NCBI RefSeq assembly: GCF_030238365.1
Contig: NZ_JASSOT010000048.1
Coordinates: forward strand, 1 to 64,000
Origin: Lelliottia wanjuensis
GTDB lineage: Bacteria > Pseudomonadota > Gammaproteobacteria > Enterobacterales > Enterobacteriaceae
Length of the DNA: 64,000 nucleotides
Reading direction: 5' to 3'
A model generated the notes under the pieces. It did not search any database. It was not told where the DNA came from and saw nothing but the letters and a program-made list of their open reading frames with translations. Both the position numbers and the translations under genes were made by a program. Position 1 is the first letter of the stretch. Each line of letters begins with the position of its first letter. Shown here piece after piece: positions 8,461 to 18,627 of this stretch.

Positions 8461-11400
8461 AAAAAATAACCTTAAAATCGGCGATCTGTCTTTCCGGCGT
8501 GCTGGCGTTTGGCGGCGCGGCGCAGGCCGCACAAAACGAGGCGGCGCTGAAAGCGCTGTTTGACCAGGCCAATTACTGGCACGAAAAGTCTCACGACGAT
8601 CTGGCAAGCGAGTCGCTGAAAAAGGTGCTGATGGTCGATGCCAACAACACCCAGGCGCTCTATCTGATGGCCCTGTGGGCGCAGCAAAACGGCGATTTGC
8701 AGGCAGCGGCGCAGTGGCGCGCGCGGCTGGCAAAAGTCTCGCCGAATGATGGCGGTTTGCAGGCGCTGGATAACGCCAAACAGATGACGCAGGTTCCGCA
8801 GGGCACGCTCACTCTGGCGCGTCAGCAGGCGCGCAGCGGCAACATTCCGGCGGCCCTTGAGACCTGGAAAACCCTGTTCAACGGTGATACGCCGCCCGCG
8901 AGCCTCGCGCCGGAGTATTACCAGACGATGGGAAGCGATAAATCGCTCTATCCACAAGCGCTGGCCGAACTGCAGCGTTTTGCGGCGCAGAATCCGCAGG
9001 ACAACGCCGCGCGTGTGGCGCTGGGTAAAATGCTCACCTGGCAGGAGAGCACGCGCCGCGACGGGATTATCCAGCTCCAGCAGATGGCGAGCGGCAGCAA
9101 AGACGCGGACGCCGGTTTGCGCCAGGCCCTGCTGTGGTTAGGCCCAAAAGCGGGCGATGAACAGTTCTACGACACCTGGCTGCAACGCCATCCGCAGGAC
9201 AGCGAAGTCCAGGCCTACTACCGCAAAAACGTCGGCGGTGCGGCGAAAGGCGAAGGCTATACCGCGCTCAACAGCGGGAATACGGACGCGGCGAAGCGCC
9301 AGTTTGAACAAGTGCTGCAAACCAACCCGCAGGACGCTGATGCACTCGCCGGGATGGGCTACATCGCTCAGCGCAGCGGGGATTATCAGGCCGCCGCGCA
9401 ATATCTGGGACGTGCCGCCAGTCAGGGCGGCGATGCCTCTACGGAACGCCAGCAGCAGGCCGATGACGCCGCCTTTTACGGTCAGCTCGCCCAGGCGCAG
9501 CAGGCGCTGAAAGAGGGCAACGTGAGCCAGGCGCTGGCGCTCTCGGCCCCGCTGGTGCAGCAGAGCGGCGAACGCGGCACGGCGGCGAAGCTGTTCCGCG
9601 CCGATGTCCTGCGCCACAACAAAGATTATCCGCAGGCCGAACAGACCCTGCGCGAGCTGGTGAACCAGCAGCCGAACAACGGTGCTGCACGGGAAAACCT
9701 CTATTACGTCCTGAAAGAGCAGAACAAAACTGAAGAAGCCCAGGCGATGCTCCGCACGCTTCCGGCCAGCTTGCAGGCGAAACTCCAGCCGCGCGTGGTG
9801 TCCGGTTTGCCGGGCGATCCGATTCGCCGTCAGGCGCAGCAGGCCGCCGCCAATGGCAACACGCAGCAGGCGATTGCGATTCTGCGCGAGGGGATTTCCC
9901 GACTGCCGGACGATCCCTGGTTGCGTCTCGATCTGGCGCGTTTGCTGCAAAAATCCGGTGCCGACGGCGAAGCCGCCTCGGTGATGCAGCCTGCGTTCCG
10001 TCAGGGAGCAGGCGCCAGCTCACTCTACGCGGCGGCGCTGTTCGCCAGCGAAAACGGGGCGTGGCAGCAGTCGCAAACCATTCTGTCGCGCATCTCTCCG
10101 GCCAGCCAGACGCCGCAGATGCGCGAGCTGGCCCAGCGGGTGAACTACAACCTGCAGATGGCGACAGCAGAACGTTATCTGGCGCAGGGCAATTCCGTCG
10201 CGGCGGCCAATACCCTGAAAACCCTCTCCACGCGTCCCCCGGAAAACCCGGCTGATGCGGGCAAACTCGCCAGAATGCTGGCGCAGAGCGGCGATCTGAC
10301 CGGCGCGGTGGCCGTCGTGCGCAGCAACATGCGTGAGGGCGTGCAGGGTAACGCGGGCGATTATGCCGATCAGGTTTCCGTCCTCAACCAGGCCGGGCTG
10401 AGCGGCGAAGCTCAGAGCTTCCTCTCGAACCCGGAACTGCTGTCACGCAGCACGCCGACACAGCTGGCGGGCGTGCGGAACGGATACGTCATCAACGAAG
10501 CGGACCAGCTGCGCGAGCAGGGTAACTATGCGGCGGCGTACGACAAGCTGATCCGCGCCCTGCAAAGCGACCCGCAGAATACCGACCTGATGTTCGCGAT
10601 GGCGCGTCTGTATCAGACCGGCAAAATGAACAAAGAGGCGGGCGTGGTTTACGACTACCTGATGACGCGCGACACGCCGGATCAGGATGCGCGCGCCGGG
10701 GCTATCGACGTGGCGCTGGCCGAAGACAACGTGACGAAGGCGAAACAGCTCGCCAACGGTCTGCAAACCAATAACTCTCCTGAGCGTCTGGTCTTGCTGG
10801 CGCGTCTGGAAGAGGCGCAGGGCAACCATCAGCAGGCGATGACCTATCTGCGCAGCGCGCGCGGCAAACTGCTGGGGCTGCAATCCACCAACAGTTCGGC
10901 CACGCCGACGATGGGCGGTTTGCTGCTGGCGGATAACCCGTTCACCACCACCAGCCGCACCGCGCAGGCGGTGGGCGCCACGGCCTCCAGCGACAGCGGG
11001 CTGCCGTGGCAGCTGGCACAGACGGCACGCGAGCCGGGTTCGACGCTGCCGGGCACCACGCGCCCCGATCTGCCACAGGAGACGGCCCAGAGCCGCACTC
11101 TGCGTCAGGTCGACGACATGATGCAGCAGATGAACGAACAGACCGGCATGTGGCTGCAGGGCGAGGTCGACGTGCGCGGGCGCGATGGCGAATCGGGCAC
11201 CAGCAAGCTGACCGAAGCCAAAGCGCCGCTCACCTGGTCCAGCTCACCGTTTGGCGAATCGCGCTTTGAATTCACCGCCACGCCGATCACCCTCAGCGCA
11301 GGCAGCGCCAGCGGTGACGCATGGCGTCGCTTCGGCTCCAACCCGCTGGCGAACGCCGCATCGAACATGGTTTCCACGGCGACCAACGAGCAGAAAGCCA

Positions 11401-12482
11401 TTGCGGCAATGAACGCCACGGAGCGCGCGACTTATCTCGCCGCGCATCCGGGGGCCGCCGCGCTGGTGGATTTAGGCACGCTGGACAGCAACGACTTCAA
11501 CCTCACCAGTTCCGACGGTCAGCTGAACCTGGCGAAGCTCGGGGCTTACGACAGCGGTCGGGTCGGGGAGTACCTTGAAGCCTCAAACCTGAAAGCGAAC
11601 GTCAATCAGCCGGGTGATGTCTCGACGGACTCGCAAAAAGCGAACGGCGTGGAGCTGAACATGGCGCTGAGCGGGAAGGATTATCGTCTGGATATCGGCA
11701 GTACGCCGCTCGGGCAAGATCTCAGCACGCTGGTGGGCGGCGTGAAATGGTCGCCGAAACTCACCAATTATCTATCGCTGATCATGACCGGAGAGCGCCG
11801 CGCGGTCACGGACAGCCTGCTTTCCTACGTCGGGCTTGAGGACAAATACTCTGGCAAACGCTGGGGGCGCGTCACCAAAAACGGCGGCAGCCTGCAACTG
11901 AGCTATGACGATGGCGACGCCGGTTTCTACGCGGGCGGTGGCGGTTACAGCTATCTCGGCGAAAACGTGGCAAGCAACACCAGCATCAATGCCAACGCCG
12001 GGGTTTATCTGCGTCCGTATCACGACGATTTCCGCGAGGTGAAAACCGGGCTCAGCATGAGCTGGATGGATTTCTCGAAAAACCTCAGTCAGTTCACCTT
12101 TGGTCAGGGCGGCTATTTCAGCCCGCAAAACTACGTCAGCGTCTCGCTGCCTGTCGACTACTCGCAAAAAATCGACAACTGGAAGCTGAAACTGGGCGGC
12201 TCCGTGGGCTACCAGTCTTACAGCCAGGACAGCAGCGATTACTTCCCGACTAACGACAGCTGGCAGCAGCTGCTGGAAGGGGCCGTGGAGAGCGGGTTTG
12301 CCAAAGAGGCCCGCTACAAAGGCACCTCCGAAAACGGGATCGGCTACACGATGCGCGCCGGGGTGGATTACACCGTCAACAAAGACATGACCATCGGCGG
12401 CAAAGTGGGTTACGACACCTTTGGCAGCTATAACGAAAGTACGGCGGGACTCTATTTCCGCTACATGCTGGGAGATAAATAA
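8457..12482 (+). CDS. bcsC: Cellulose outer-membrane export protein BcsC (first copy)
   Basis: BcsC is the periplasmic TPR scaffold plus outer-membrane beta-barrel through which cellulose leaves the cell. This copy has 1341 residues, longer than the 1162-residue second copy. A signal peptide ends near AQAAQNE. Many TPR units follow to about residue 790, then a Ser/Thr/Pro-rich linker around 800-880, then the BcsC C-terminal barrel with strands such as YRLDIGSTPLGQDL and FTFGQGGYFSPQNY, ending in an aromatic-containing terminal strand (YFRYMLGDK). The start is a GTG in the GTGA overlap with bcsB. The stop overlaps bcsD by one base (TAATG). Confidence 0.95.
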   Translation: MKKITLKSAICLSGVLAFGGAAQAAQNEAALKALFDQANYWHEKSHDDLASESLKKVLMVDANNTQALYLMALWAQQNGDLQAAAQWRARLAKVSPNDGGLQALDNAKQMTQVPQGTLTLARQQARSGNIPAALETWKTLFNGDTPPASLAPEYYQTMGSDKSLYPQALAELQRFAAQNPQDNAARVALGKMLTWQESTRRDGIIQLQQMASGSKDADAGLRQALLWLGPKAGDEQFYDTWLQRHPQDSEVQAYYRKNVGGAAKGEGYTALNSGNTDAAKRQFEQVLQTNPQDADALAGMGYIAQRSGDYQAAAQYLGRAASQGGDASTERQQQADDAAFYGQLAQAQQALKEGNVSQALALSAPLVQQSGERGTAAKLFRADVLRHNKDYPQAEQTLRELVNQQPNNGAARENLYYVLKEQNKTEEAQAMLRTLPASLQAKLQPRVVSGLPGDPIRRQAQQAAANGNTQQAIAILREGISRLPDDPWLRLDLARLLQKSGADGEAASVMQPAFRQGAGASSLYAAALFASENGAWQQSQTILSRISPASQTPQMRELAQRVNYNLQMATAERYLAQGNSVAAANTLKTLSTRPPENPADAGKLARMLAQSGDLTGAVAVVRSNMREGVQGNAGDYADQVSVLNQAGLSGEAQSFLSNPELLSRSTPTQLAGVRNGYVINEADQLREQGNYAAAYDKLIRALQSDPQNTDLMFAMARLYQTGKMNKEAGVVYDYLMTRDTPDQDARAGAIDVALAEDNVTKAKQLANGLQTNNSPERLVLLARLEEAQGNHQQAMTYLRSARGKLLGLQSTNSSATPTMGGLLLADNPFTTTSRTAQAVGATASSDSGLPWQLAQTAREPGSTLPGTTRPDLPQETAQSRTLRQVDDMMQQMNEQTGMWLQGEVDVRGRDGESGTSKLTEAKAPLTWSSSPFGESRFEFTATPITLSAGSASGDAWRRFGSNPLANAASNMVSTATNEQKAIAAMNATERATYLAAHPGAAALVDLGTLDSNDFNLTSSDGQLNLAKLGAYDSGRVGEYLEASNLKANVNQPGDVSTDSQKANGVELNMALSGKDYRLDIGSTPLGQDLSTLVGGVKWSPKLTNYLSLIMTGERRAVTDSLLSYVGLEDKYSGKRWGRVTKNGGSLQLSYDDGDAGFYAGGGGYSYLGENVASNTSINANAGVYLRPYHDDFREVKTGLSMSWMDFSKNLSQFTFGQGGYFSPQNYVSVSLPVDYSQKIDNWKLKLGGSVGYQSYSQDSSDYFPTNDSWQQLLEGAVESGFAKEARYKGTSENGIGYTMRAGVDYTVNKDMTIGGKVGYDTFGSYNESTAGLYFRYMLGDK

Positions 12483-12961
12483 TGACAACGACGATGGATA
12501 ATCCCGCGGTGCTGAGCTGGTTTCGCGCGCAGCAAACGCCGGAAGGCTGGTTCGATCTGCTGGCGCTGATGGTAGACGGCATGGTGCGCAACGTCGGCGA
12601 ACTCGAAAGCCAGCCGTTCCTGCATCAGATGGGCGTGGCGCTGGCTGAACAGTTCCCGCTTCCGCCGTCGGAAACCGTCGGCGAGCTGGAAGCGAACATC
12701 AACGCCCAACTGGCGCGTTTTGGCTGGGGCTGCGTGGAGTTAGACACCCGCGAGACCGATTTGACCCTGCGCCATCAGGCGCTGCCCGTCAGCCGCAACG
12801 AGGATCGGCAAACCCGCTGGTGTCACGCCTTCTGTGCAATACTGGAAGGGCTCTATGTCCGCTGGATGCAAGGGCAGGGCGGGAAAGCGCATGTGACGGT
12901 CAGTCGCGAGCGCATTTTTTCGATTTCGGACGTGCAGTTCCGTTACCACAACCCACAGTGA
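12482..12961 (+). CDS. bcsD: Cellulose synthase accessory protein BcsD
   Basis: BcsD was first characterised in Komagataeibacter, where it forms a ring-shaped octamer that helps align glucan strands and raises cellulose crystallinity. The 159-residue product has no signal peptide, as is usual for BcsD, and carries family-like segments such as WFRAQQTPEGWFDLLALMVD near the N-terminus and CHAFCAILEGLYVRWM near residue 120. Its presence, with bcsO at the operon head and bcsE/F/G absent from this operon, marks the operon as the bcsD-bearing type, distinct from the E. coli-type locus next door. It is coupled to bcsC by a TAATG junction, and bcsZ begins 4 bases after its stop. Confidence 0.92.
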   Translation: MTTTMDNPAVLSWFRAQQTPEGWFDLLALMVDGMVRNVGELESQPFLHQMGVALAEQFPLPPSETVGELEANINAQLARFGWGCVELDTRETDLTLRHQALPVSRNEDRQTRWCHAFCAILEGLYVRWMQGQGGKAHVTVSRERIFSISDVQFRYHNPQ

Positions 12962-12965
12962 GTGA

Positions 12966-13961
12966 ATGATGAGAAAGCCCGCATGCGCCGCACTGGCGGT
13001 CATGATGAGTCTCTGTTTTTCGTCGTTTTCCGAGGCCGGTCAGGCCTGGGAGAGCTACAAGGCGCGCTTTTTAATGCCGGATGGTCGCATTGTCGATACC
13101 GGCAACGGCAACGTCTCCCACACGGAAGGGCAAGGTTTTGCCATGCTGATGGCGGTGGTGAGCGACGACAAAGCGGCGTTTGATAAGCTCTGGCAGTGGA
13201 CTGACACGACGCTCAAGAACAAAGATAACGGTCTGTTTTACTGGCGCTATAACCCCGTCGAACCAGACCCGATTACTGACAAAAACGATGCCACCGATGG
13301 CGATACGATGATCGCCTGGGCGCTGTTAAAAGCCGACGCCCGCTGGCATGACCCACGTTACAGCGCCGCCTCGGATGCCATCACCAAAGCGCTGGTCTCC
13401 CACACGGTGATCCGCTACGCCGGTCAACGCGTGATGCTGCCAGGCGCGAACGGGTTTAACCTCAACAGCGAAGTGATCCTCAATCCGTCGTACTTTATCT
13501 TCCCCGCCTGGCAGGCCTTTGCCGATCGCACCCATCTGCAGGTGTGGCGCGAGTTGATCAAAGACGGGCAAACGCTGCTCGGCAAGATGGGCTCCGGCAC
13601 GGCCAATCTGCCGACCGACTGGGTTTCGCTCGCGGCAGGCGGCAAACTCACGCCCGCCAAAGCCTGGCCGCCGCGCATGAGCTACGATGCGATCCGCATT
13701 CCGCTGTATCTGCACTGGTATAACCCGCAAAGCCCGCAGCTCACGCCGTGGCGTAGCTGGTTTGGGCAGTTCAGCCGCGAGAAAACCCCGGCGTGGGTGA
13801 ATGTCACGACCAACGAGTATGCGCCTTACATGATGGAAGGCGGTCTGCTGGCGGTGCGTGATTTAACGATGGGGCAGGCGATGAGCGAACCGGAGATTAC
13901 GGCGAAGGATGACTATTATTCGGCGAGTCTGAAGATGCTGGTGTGGGTGTCGGGGCGGTAA
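12966..13961 (+). CDS. bcsZ: Periplasmic endo-1,4-beta-glucanase BcsZ, GH8 (first copy)
   Basis: BcsZ is a GH8 endoglucanase that trims cellulose during export. The 331-residue protein has a signal peptide (CAALAVMMSLCFSSFSEAG). The catalytic acid sits in HTEGQGFAM (Glu54), and the GH8 aspartate lies in DATDGDTMIAWAL (Asp111), in the same order as the active E. coli enzyme. It lies last in the bcsD-type operon and is much diverged from the second BcsZ at 23671-24777. A REP-like inverted repeat follows, between it and the convergent bcsG. Confidence 0.94.
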   Translation: MMRKPACAALAVMMSLCFSSFSEAGQAWESYKARFLMPDGRIVDTGNGNVSHTEGQGFAMLMAVVSDDKAAFDKLWQWTDTTLKNKDNGLFYWRYNPVEPDPITDKNDATDGDTMIAWALLKADARWHDPRYSAASDAITKALVSHTVIRYAGQRVMLPGANGFNLNSEVILNPSYFIFPAWQAFADRTHLQVWRELIKDGQTLLGKMGSGTANLPTDWVSLAAGGKLTPAKAWPPRMSYDAIRIPLYLHWYNPQSPQLTPWRSWFGQFSREKTPAWVNVTTNEYAPYMMEGGLLAVRDLTMGQAMSEPEITAKDDYYSASLKMLVWVSGR

Positions 13962-13978
13962 CTGTAGTACGGTCTGGT

Positions 13979-14061
13979 GCCCTCACCCCGGCTCTCTCCC
14001 ACAGGGAGAGGGAGAAAAGAAAGTCCCCTCTCCCTTTGGGAGAGGGTTAGGGTGAGGGGAA
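13979..14061. repeat. REP-like inverted pair (BIME type) between convergent bcsZ and bcsG
   Basis: Two inverted copies of a GCCCTCACCCC...CTCTCCC...GGGAGAGGG repeat occupy the gap between the convergent ends of bcsZ and bcsG. The left copy reads CCCTCACCCCGGCTCTCTCC and the right copy ends GGTTAGGGTGAGGGG. A single copy of the same repeat occurs at 33552-33594 after yhjJ. Such units are typical extragenic palindromes that stabilise 3' ends and can act as weak bidirectional terminators. Confidence 0.85.
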
Positions 14062-14073
14062 AACCACTGCACC

Positions 14074-15753
14074 CTACTGCGGATACGGCACCCAATCCCC
14101 ACCATTCAACCGCACATACGGTTTATTCTGGTACTGAATCACCACCGCATTCGCGTTCTCAGACACTTCCGCCGTCTGCGGCAGACCGCTGGTGAGCTGA
14201 TTCCAGTTCACGCTCTCTTCCACAAACAACTTCCCGTCTACCGCACGCGCCACCAGTTCGGAAATCGCCAGATAGCTGACGGGCTGAGTGATTTCGATTG
14301 GCGCGCCCTGATGCGGCGCTTTCATGCCGAAGAACTTAATCCCGGCCGGGACGTTGGTGATCGACGGGCTTGGGATGTCGCGCAGACCGGACACCTGCAT
14401 TCTGTCGCCTTTCAGCGCGCCGCCGTGCTCCGGCACGACCACCACCATCACCCGACGACCGGATTTCTCCAGCTCGGTAAAGAACGCATCCAGCTCATCG
14501 AAGAACTTCTGCGCACGAACCTTGTAATCCGCCGTTTTGCTCACACCCGGATAGTGGTTCCCGTCGTGCAGTGGCAGGGTGTTGTAGAAGGTCGCGCTAC
14601 GGGCGTTATCTTCTTTGCCGACCGTTTGCAGCCAGCGTTGCAGCGTGGCGGTGTCGTCATAAACCGGCGAACCGTCAAAGCCCAGCAGCGGAACCGGCAG
14701 GCCGGTCTGGTCCATCAGCGGGGCATGCATCCCGCCGTTTTCGCGCACTTCTTTCAGGAAGTCACCGAATACGCCGTTGTGACCGAGCATCAGGTGCTGC
14801 GAGAAGCCCAGTTTTTCGAGGTTATCGAACAGGTAGCACTGGTTGCCCGCGGGCTGATAGAGGTTTTTGTGCGACGGCTGACCGCAGCTGGCGCGCAGCA
14901 GACGAATCGCCGCCGGGCCGCTGTAGGAGGTCGCCGAGTTGAAATCTTTGAACTGAATGTCGAAGTGCTTCCACAGCGGATGCGACGCCAGACCGGCCGC
15001 ATCCACGTCTGCCCACGACAGGGAGCAGATGTTAATCACCAGCAGTTCAAACGGCTGCGCATCGGCAGGCAGTGACGCCGGGAAGTTGGTCTGACGCTTA
15101 TCTTCCGCGTTATAGAAGCTGGAAAGCCAGGTGTTGAGATTGGCGCTGGTCGGCGGCGCGGTCTGCGCCGGAATATCGCCAATCACTGCCGTCTCACCGG
15201 CCGTCGCGACCGTCGGTGCCGCACTGCCGCCCGTCGTGGTCACGGTATTCGTCGGTTGACCGGCTGGCCACAGGGAGAAGCTCGGGCCCGCCAGCGTCAG
15301 GACGTTCAGCCAGATCATAATCGCCACTACAAACACCGTGACGCGGATCCACTGAGAGAGGAACAGCCACGCAATCAGCAGCACGAAAATAGCGCCAATC
15401 ATCTGCCAGTTAATAAAACGTTCCGTCAGATCGAGCAGGTAATCGCTGCTAAAGCCCGCGACCTGCGAGCCCTGGCTCATGATGCTTTCCGGGCCAGGCA
15501 GCCAGGTGTCATGCCAGAACAGCCCGAAGCCGATCGGGATCGCCACCCAGTGACGCAGACGGTGCAGCTTCAGGTTTGGAATCGGCATCAGTAAAAATGC
15601 CATAAACACCAGGTTCAGCAGCGGATGGAAATTGAGATAGCCCGCCCAGAGCAGGCCAAATTTCACCAGAAAGTAGAAGTTCCAGCCGGAAAGGCCGCGC
15701 CAGTATTGCCAAAGCGGCGAAGGTGCCGAAGCGGTATAGGTAGAATTAGTCAT
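14074..15753 (-). CDS. bcsG: Cellulose phosphoethanolamine transferase BcsG
   Basis: BcsG transfers phosphoethanolamine from phosphatidylethanolamine to cellulose in the periplasm. The 559-residue protein has membrane helices in the first 160 residues, then a linker rich in Thr/Ala/Gly (about 165-205), then the alkaline-phosphatase-like catalytic domain. The zinc and nucleophile residues fall at the E. coli positions: Cys243 (NICSLSW), Ser278 (SATSYSG), His396 (PLHDGNH) and His443 (VPEHGG). Its start overlaps the end of bcsF by 8 bases. No decoration gene accompanies the first operon, so this enzyme might also act on cellulose from that operon; this is inference. Confidence 0.97.
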   Translation of the reverse strand: MTNSTYTASAPSPLWQYWRGLSGWNFYFLVKFGLLWAGYLNFHPLLNLVFMAFLLMPIPNLKLHRLRHWVAIPIGFGLFWHDTWLPGPESIMSQGSQVAGFSSDYLLDLTERFINWQMIGAIFVLLIAWLFLSQWIRVTVFVVAIMIWLNVLTLAGPSFSLWPAGQPTNTVTTTGGSAAPTVATAGETAVIGDIPAQTAPPTSANLNTWLSSFYNAEDKRQTNFPASLPADAQPFELLVINICSLSWADVDAAGLASHPLWKHFDIQFKDFNSATSYSGPAAIRLLRASCGQPSHKNLYQPAGNQCYLFDNLEKLGFSQHLMLGHNGVFGDFLKEVRENGGMHAPLMDQTGLPVPLLGFDGSPVYDDTATLQRWLQTVGKEDNARSATFYNTLPLHDGNHYPGVSKTADYKVRAQKFFDELDAFFTELEKSGRRVMVVVVPEHGGALKGDRMQVSGLRDIPSPSITNVPAGIKFFGMKAPHQGAPIEITQPVSYLAISELVARAVDGKLFVEESVNWNQLTSGLPQTAEVSENANAVVIQYQNKPYVRLNGGDWVPYPQ

Positions 15754-15940
15754 GTTTTCGGTTTGCCTTGACGTGTGAAGCCCGTTTCAGTGTTCCGGCT
15801 GATTTAACATAGCGAGGTTTTGCAAACAGCAATCTCACCGTATCGCGGGTACGGCGTAACGAATGGCGCGCGTAGTAGCCAAGCGGGAAGAAGATGATCG
15901 CGCAGAGGATCACCAGCTGAATAATGTCGGTGTTGTTCAT
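15746..15940 (-). CDS. bcsF: Cellulose biosynthesis membrane protein BcsF
   Basis: BcsF is a 64-residue inner-membrane peptide that recruits BcsE and is needed for phosphoethanolamine-cellulose production. One hydrophobic helix at about 6-22 ([19 protein letters not shown]) is followed by a strongly basic cytosolic tail, as in the 63-residue E. coli protein. Its start codon overlaps the bcsE stop in an ATGA, and its end overlaps bcsG, so bcsE-F-G is one coupled unit. Confidence 0.94.
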   Translation of the reverse strand: MNNTDIIQLVILCAIIFFPLGYYARHSLRRTRDTVRLLFAKPRYVKSAGTLKRASHVKANRKHD

Positions 15941-17499
15941 GATGAGGCTCTCTCCTCGGCATCACTCAGCAGACGCAGCGGCTCAGGCACCCTGCGCCAG
16001 ACGTGTCCATCGTGGGTGGCATTCAGCACCGGCTTGGTATCGCTCGCCACCAGCAGCGGTTTGCCCCACTGTTCCGGTGCCAGCTGTTTCATCTGCACAA
16101 TTTCGGCGCTGATCAGATTGTCTTCGAACCAGATCATCCGGTTAGAGAAGATATCCCCGGTTGGCAGCGGGAAGATGTGGTTGAGGGCGGTATCGAGATC
16201 GTTGATGCGGCAGAAGGATAAAAACAGCACCAGACGATTATCGCCGATGGTCATGATATCCCCGGTGCGGTTCGGACGGCATAAGGTCAGCGCCTGCTCG
16301 ATGCGAATCCCTGGCACCGGACGCAGCGCGACCATCACCCCTTTGCCGTCTGCCGGTAACAACGTGTTGCTCATCATGTTGCTTACCGCGTCGCAGAAGG
16401 TGTCCCATTTCTGGTAGCCGCGCAGCTTCATCGGCTGGGTCATGGAGAGCAGCGTCGTGATATCTTCCGGCACGTGACGGTTAAACTGCTGGCCCTGAAT
16501 ACTTTCCAGCAGCGTCAGGCAGCGGGAGAGCGGGGCGTTCCACGGGATCACCATATTCGCGCCGCAGCCGAGCAGCAGACGTTCGTCCGTAGCGCGCAGG
16601 CTGGTGGTGTTTTCACGCACCACGATTTTCAGCACGCTGCCGCGCTGGCGGCGCAGGGTATGGATTTGACGGGCAATTGACTCTATTTGGTTATTTTGCG
16701 TCAGCGAAAAGACGATGGTGGCGGCCTGAGTGTTACGCGCTTCATTGAACAGCGCTTCGTTGGTATCGAACAAAGACCAGTGTTCGGAGAGGGCTGGCGC
16801 ACCTTCTAATACCGCGACGTGGCTCAGGATGCGTTTTTCATCGTTACGCGGCTGGACAACAGTCTCTTCCTGCTGGGCTAAATGCCACTCATCATCAATA
16901 TGTTTCAGTGACAGCTGTTGTCGGGCGCTGACGCCTTTTTCATTGCACCAGAACGCAATATCGTAAAGATGGCTATCGGCCTGATGGCGGATACTCGCCA
17001 GGCCAAACAGAGAACGATATTCACTCATTAAAAATGAGAACTGCTTATCATTATTACTGCCGGGACTGACCACCAGCAGCGTGCAATTTTGATCTCGCAC
17101 CCATTTATTGATCTTTTCCAGCCAGAGTCGCAATTTTTCTGTGGATATATTTTGCCAGGCGTTATTCGCGCATTTAAGCACCACTAAATAATGATGCGGG
17201 TCAATGCTACATTGAATATCGCGGGGCAAAAAGTATAGACCATCCTGCCCATCCGGCATGGAAAATAAACGGACTTTGTCCGGCCCGCATTCATCATTGA
17301 GGCTAAAGATTTTCTTCGGGTTTTCACCCATCGCGATCGCCGCGACTTTCGCGTCGCGCTCTTGCGCCGCAATTGTTTGATTTACCAGACTTATAGCATC
17401 TTCATTGCGATCCGTACTGATCCACCAGACTCCGCCGGCTGGCATGTGGCGCAATTCGTCCCATAATGACTGGATACCAACTGAAAATATGGGGTTCAC
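15937..17499 (-). CDS. bcsE: c-di-GMP-binding cellulose regulator BcsE
   Basis: BcsE is a cytosolic c-di-GMP sensor that joins BcsF/BcsG and BcsR/BcsQ into the synthase complex and boosts cellulose yield. The 520-residue length fits the family. The C-terminal GIL domain contains the RxGD c-di-GMP site at 411-414 (PNRTGDIM), close to R415-D418 of the E. coli protein. The N-terminal and middle regions resemble degenerate NTPase and receiver folds without catalytic motifs. It is the first gene of bcsE-F-G and is divergent from bcsR, with about 175 bases between them for the two promoters. Confidence 0.95.
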   Translation of the reverse strand: MNPIFSVGIQSLWDELRHMPAGGVWWISTDRNEDAISLVNQTIAAQERDAKVAAIAMGENPKKIFSLNDECGPDKVRLFSMPDGQDGLYFLPRDIQCSIDPHHYLVVLKCANNAWQNISTEKLRLWLEKINKWVRDQNCTLLVVSPGSNNDKQFSFLMSEYRSLFGLASIRHQADSHLYDIAFWCNEKGVSARQQLSLKHIDDEWHLAQQEETVVQPRNDEKRILSHVAVLEGAPALSEHWSLFDTNEALFNEARNTQAATIVFSLTQNNQIESIARQIHTLRRQRGSVLKIVVRENTTSLRATDERLLLGCGANMVIPWNAPLSRCLTLLESIQGQQFNRHVPEDITTLLSMTQPMKLRGYQKWDTFCDAVSNMMSNTLLPADGKGVMVALRPVPGIRIEQALTLCRPNRTGDIMTIGDNRLVLFLSFCRINDLDTALNHIFPLPTGDIFSNRMIWFEDNLISAEIVQMKQLAPEQWGKPLLVASDTKPVLNATHDGHVWRRVPEPLRLLSDAEERASS

Positions 17500-17674
17500 G
17501 ATGTCCCTCTTTGCGACTAATTTACCTGTATCTCAGTTTACTAGCGAAAGCAGAGAAATAAACCTAACATTGAAATTAAAGACCATCAGATTTAGCATAT
17601 GAATGAATTTTCGCGGGCAGGAAGCCGTGCTACGTCTGTTGTTCGTTTAGATTTAATAAAGGAATGAAACTAAA
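17500..17674. promoter_or_regulatory. Divergent bcsE / bcsR promoter region
   Basis: This 175-base AT-rich gap separates the starts of bcsE (minus) and bcsR (plus) and must contain promoters in both directions. A usable Shine-Dalgarno (AAGGA) precedes the bcsR ATG. No single sigma-70 box pair stands out. Confidence 0.6.
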
Positions 17675-17863
17675 ATGCATAATAACGAACCAGCGACGCC
17701 GGTTGATTCTGGCCTTGGGTACACATTCCAAAACGATTTTTTGGCGTTGAGCCAGGCTTTCTCATTGCCTGAAATAGACTACACCGATATTTCACAGCGA
17801 GAACAGTTGGCAGCGGCTATTAAACGCTGGCCATTATTAGCTGAATTTGCCCGTCAACAATAA
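17675..17863 (+). CDS. bcsR: Cellulose biosynthesis protein BcsR
   Basis: BcsR is a short cytosolic partner of BcsQ; in E. coli the two form a complex that also binds BcsE and is needed for secretion. The 62-residue length equals E. coli BcsR (YhjR), and the C-terminal helix EQLAAAIKRWPLLAEFARQQ is characteristic. The start has an AAGGA Shine-Dalgarno. It is the first gene of the E. coli-type bcsR-Q-A-B-Z-C operon, 11 bases before bcsQ. Confidence 0.94.
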   Translation: MHNNEPATPVDSGLGYTFQNDFLALSQAFSLPEIDYTDISQREQLAAAIKRWPLLAEFARQQ

Positions 17864-17874
17864 GGGAGCCATTG

Positions 17875-18627
17875 ATGGCCATACTCGGATTACAGGGCAT
17901 TCGTGGCGGTGTTGGTACAACATCTATAACAGCAGCGCTAGGATGGGCATTACAGATTTTAGGTGAATCGGTACTGGTCATTGATGCCTGTCCCGATAAT
18001 TTGCTTCGCATGTCTTTTAACGTCGATTACGACACTTCTGACGGCTGGGCGCGCGCACTGCTCGATGGCCGCGACTGGCGTGATACCGCACAACGTTACA
18101 CTTCACAGCTCGATATCCTGCCGTTCGGTCAGCTGACCGCCAGCGAAAAAGAGTCGATGTATACCCGCTATGGCACGCTGGGCTATTTTGCCGATGCGCT
18201 GCAGCTGTTGCAGGAAAAAAGCCATTACAAGTGGATCTTGCTCGATCTCCCGAGCGGATTCTCCCCGCTGACTCGCCAGTTAATCGAACACTGCGACCAC
18301 ACGCTGACCGTGGTCAACGCGGACGCCAACTGCCATATTCGCCTGCACCAGCAGGTGCTGCCGAACGGGGCGCATATTCTGATCAACGACTTACGTCTGA
18401 GCAGCCAGATTCAGGACGATCTCTATCAGGTGTGGCTGCAAAGCCAGCGCCGCCTGCTGCCAATGGTTGTCCATCGCGATGAAGCGATCGCCGAATGCCT
18501 GGCCTCCAAACAGCCGCTGGGCGAATACCGTAGCGATTCCCTGGCCGCAGAAGAGATCCTCACCCTGGCGAACTGGTGCTTACTGCACTATACCGGACGT
18601 CCGGAGCCCGCTGGAGGGCATCTATGA
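17875..18627 (+). CDS. bcsQ: Cellulose biosynthesis ATPase-like BcsQ (second copy)
   Basis: This is a SIMIBI/MinD-like protein forming the BcsRQ regulatory complex. I choose the ATG at 17875, behind the AGGGAG Shine-Dalgarno, which gives 250 residues as in E. coli. The P-loop reads IRGGVGTTS at about residues 8-16: the signature lysine is arginine and the usual GKT lysine is threonine. The same GTT pattern is found in E. coli BcsQ, so this is a family trait rather than a local mutation. The first copy in this window (3260-4063) keeps both lysines. The stop overlaps the bcsA start as ATGA. Confidence 0.95.
   Translation: MAILGLQGIRGGVGTTSITAALGWALQILGESVLVIDACPDNLLRMSFNVDYDTSDGWARALLDGRDWRDTAQRYTSQLDILPFGQLTASEKESMYTRYGTLGYFADALQLLQEKSHYKWILLDLPSGFSPLTRQLIEHCDHTLTVVNADANCHIRLHQQVLPNGAHILINDLRLSSQIQDDLYQVWLQSQRRLLPMVVHRDEAIAECLASKQPLGEYRSDSLAAEEILTLANWCLLHYTGRPEPAGGHL

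Noticed and set aside
13977..14195. Short open frame between bcsZ and bcsG
   Set aside because: It is mostly translated REP-like repeat and then the antisense end of bcsG.
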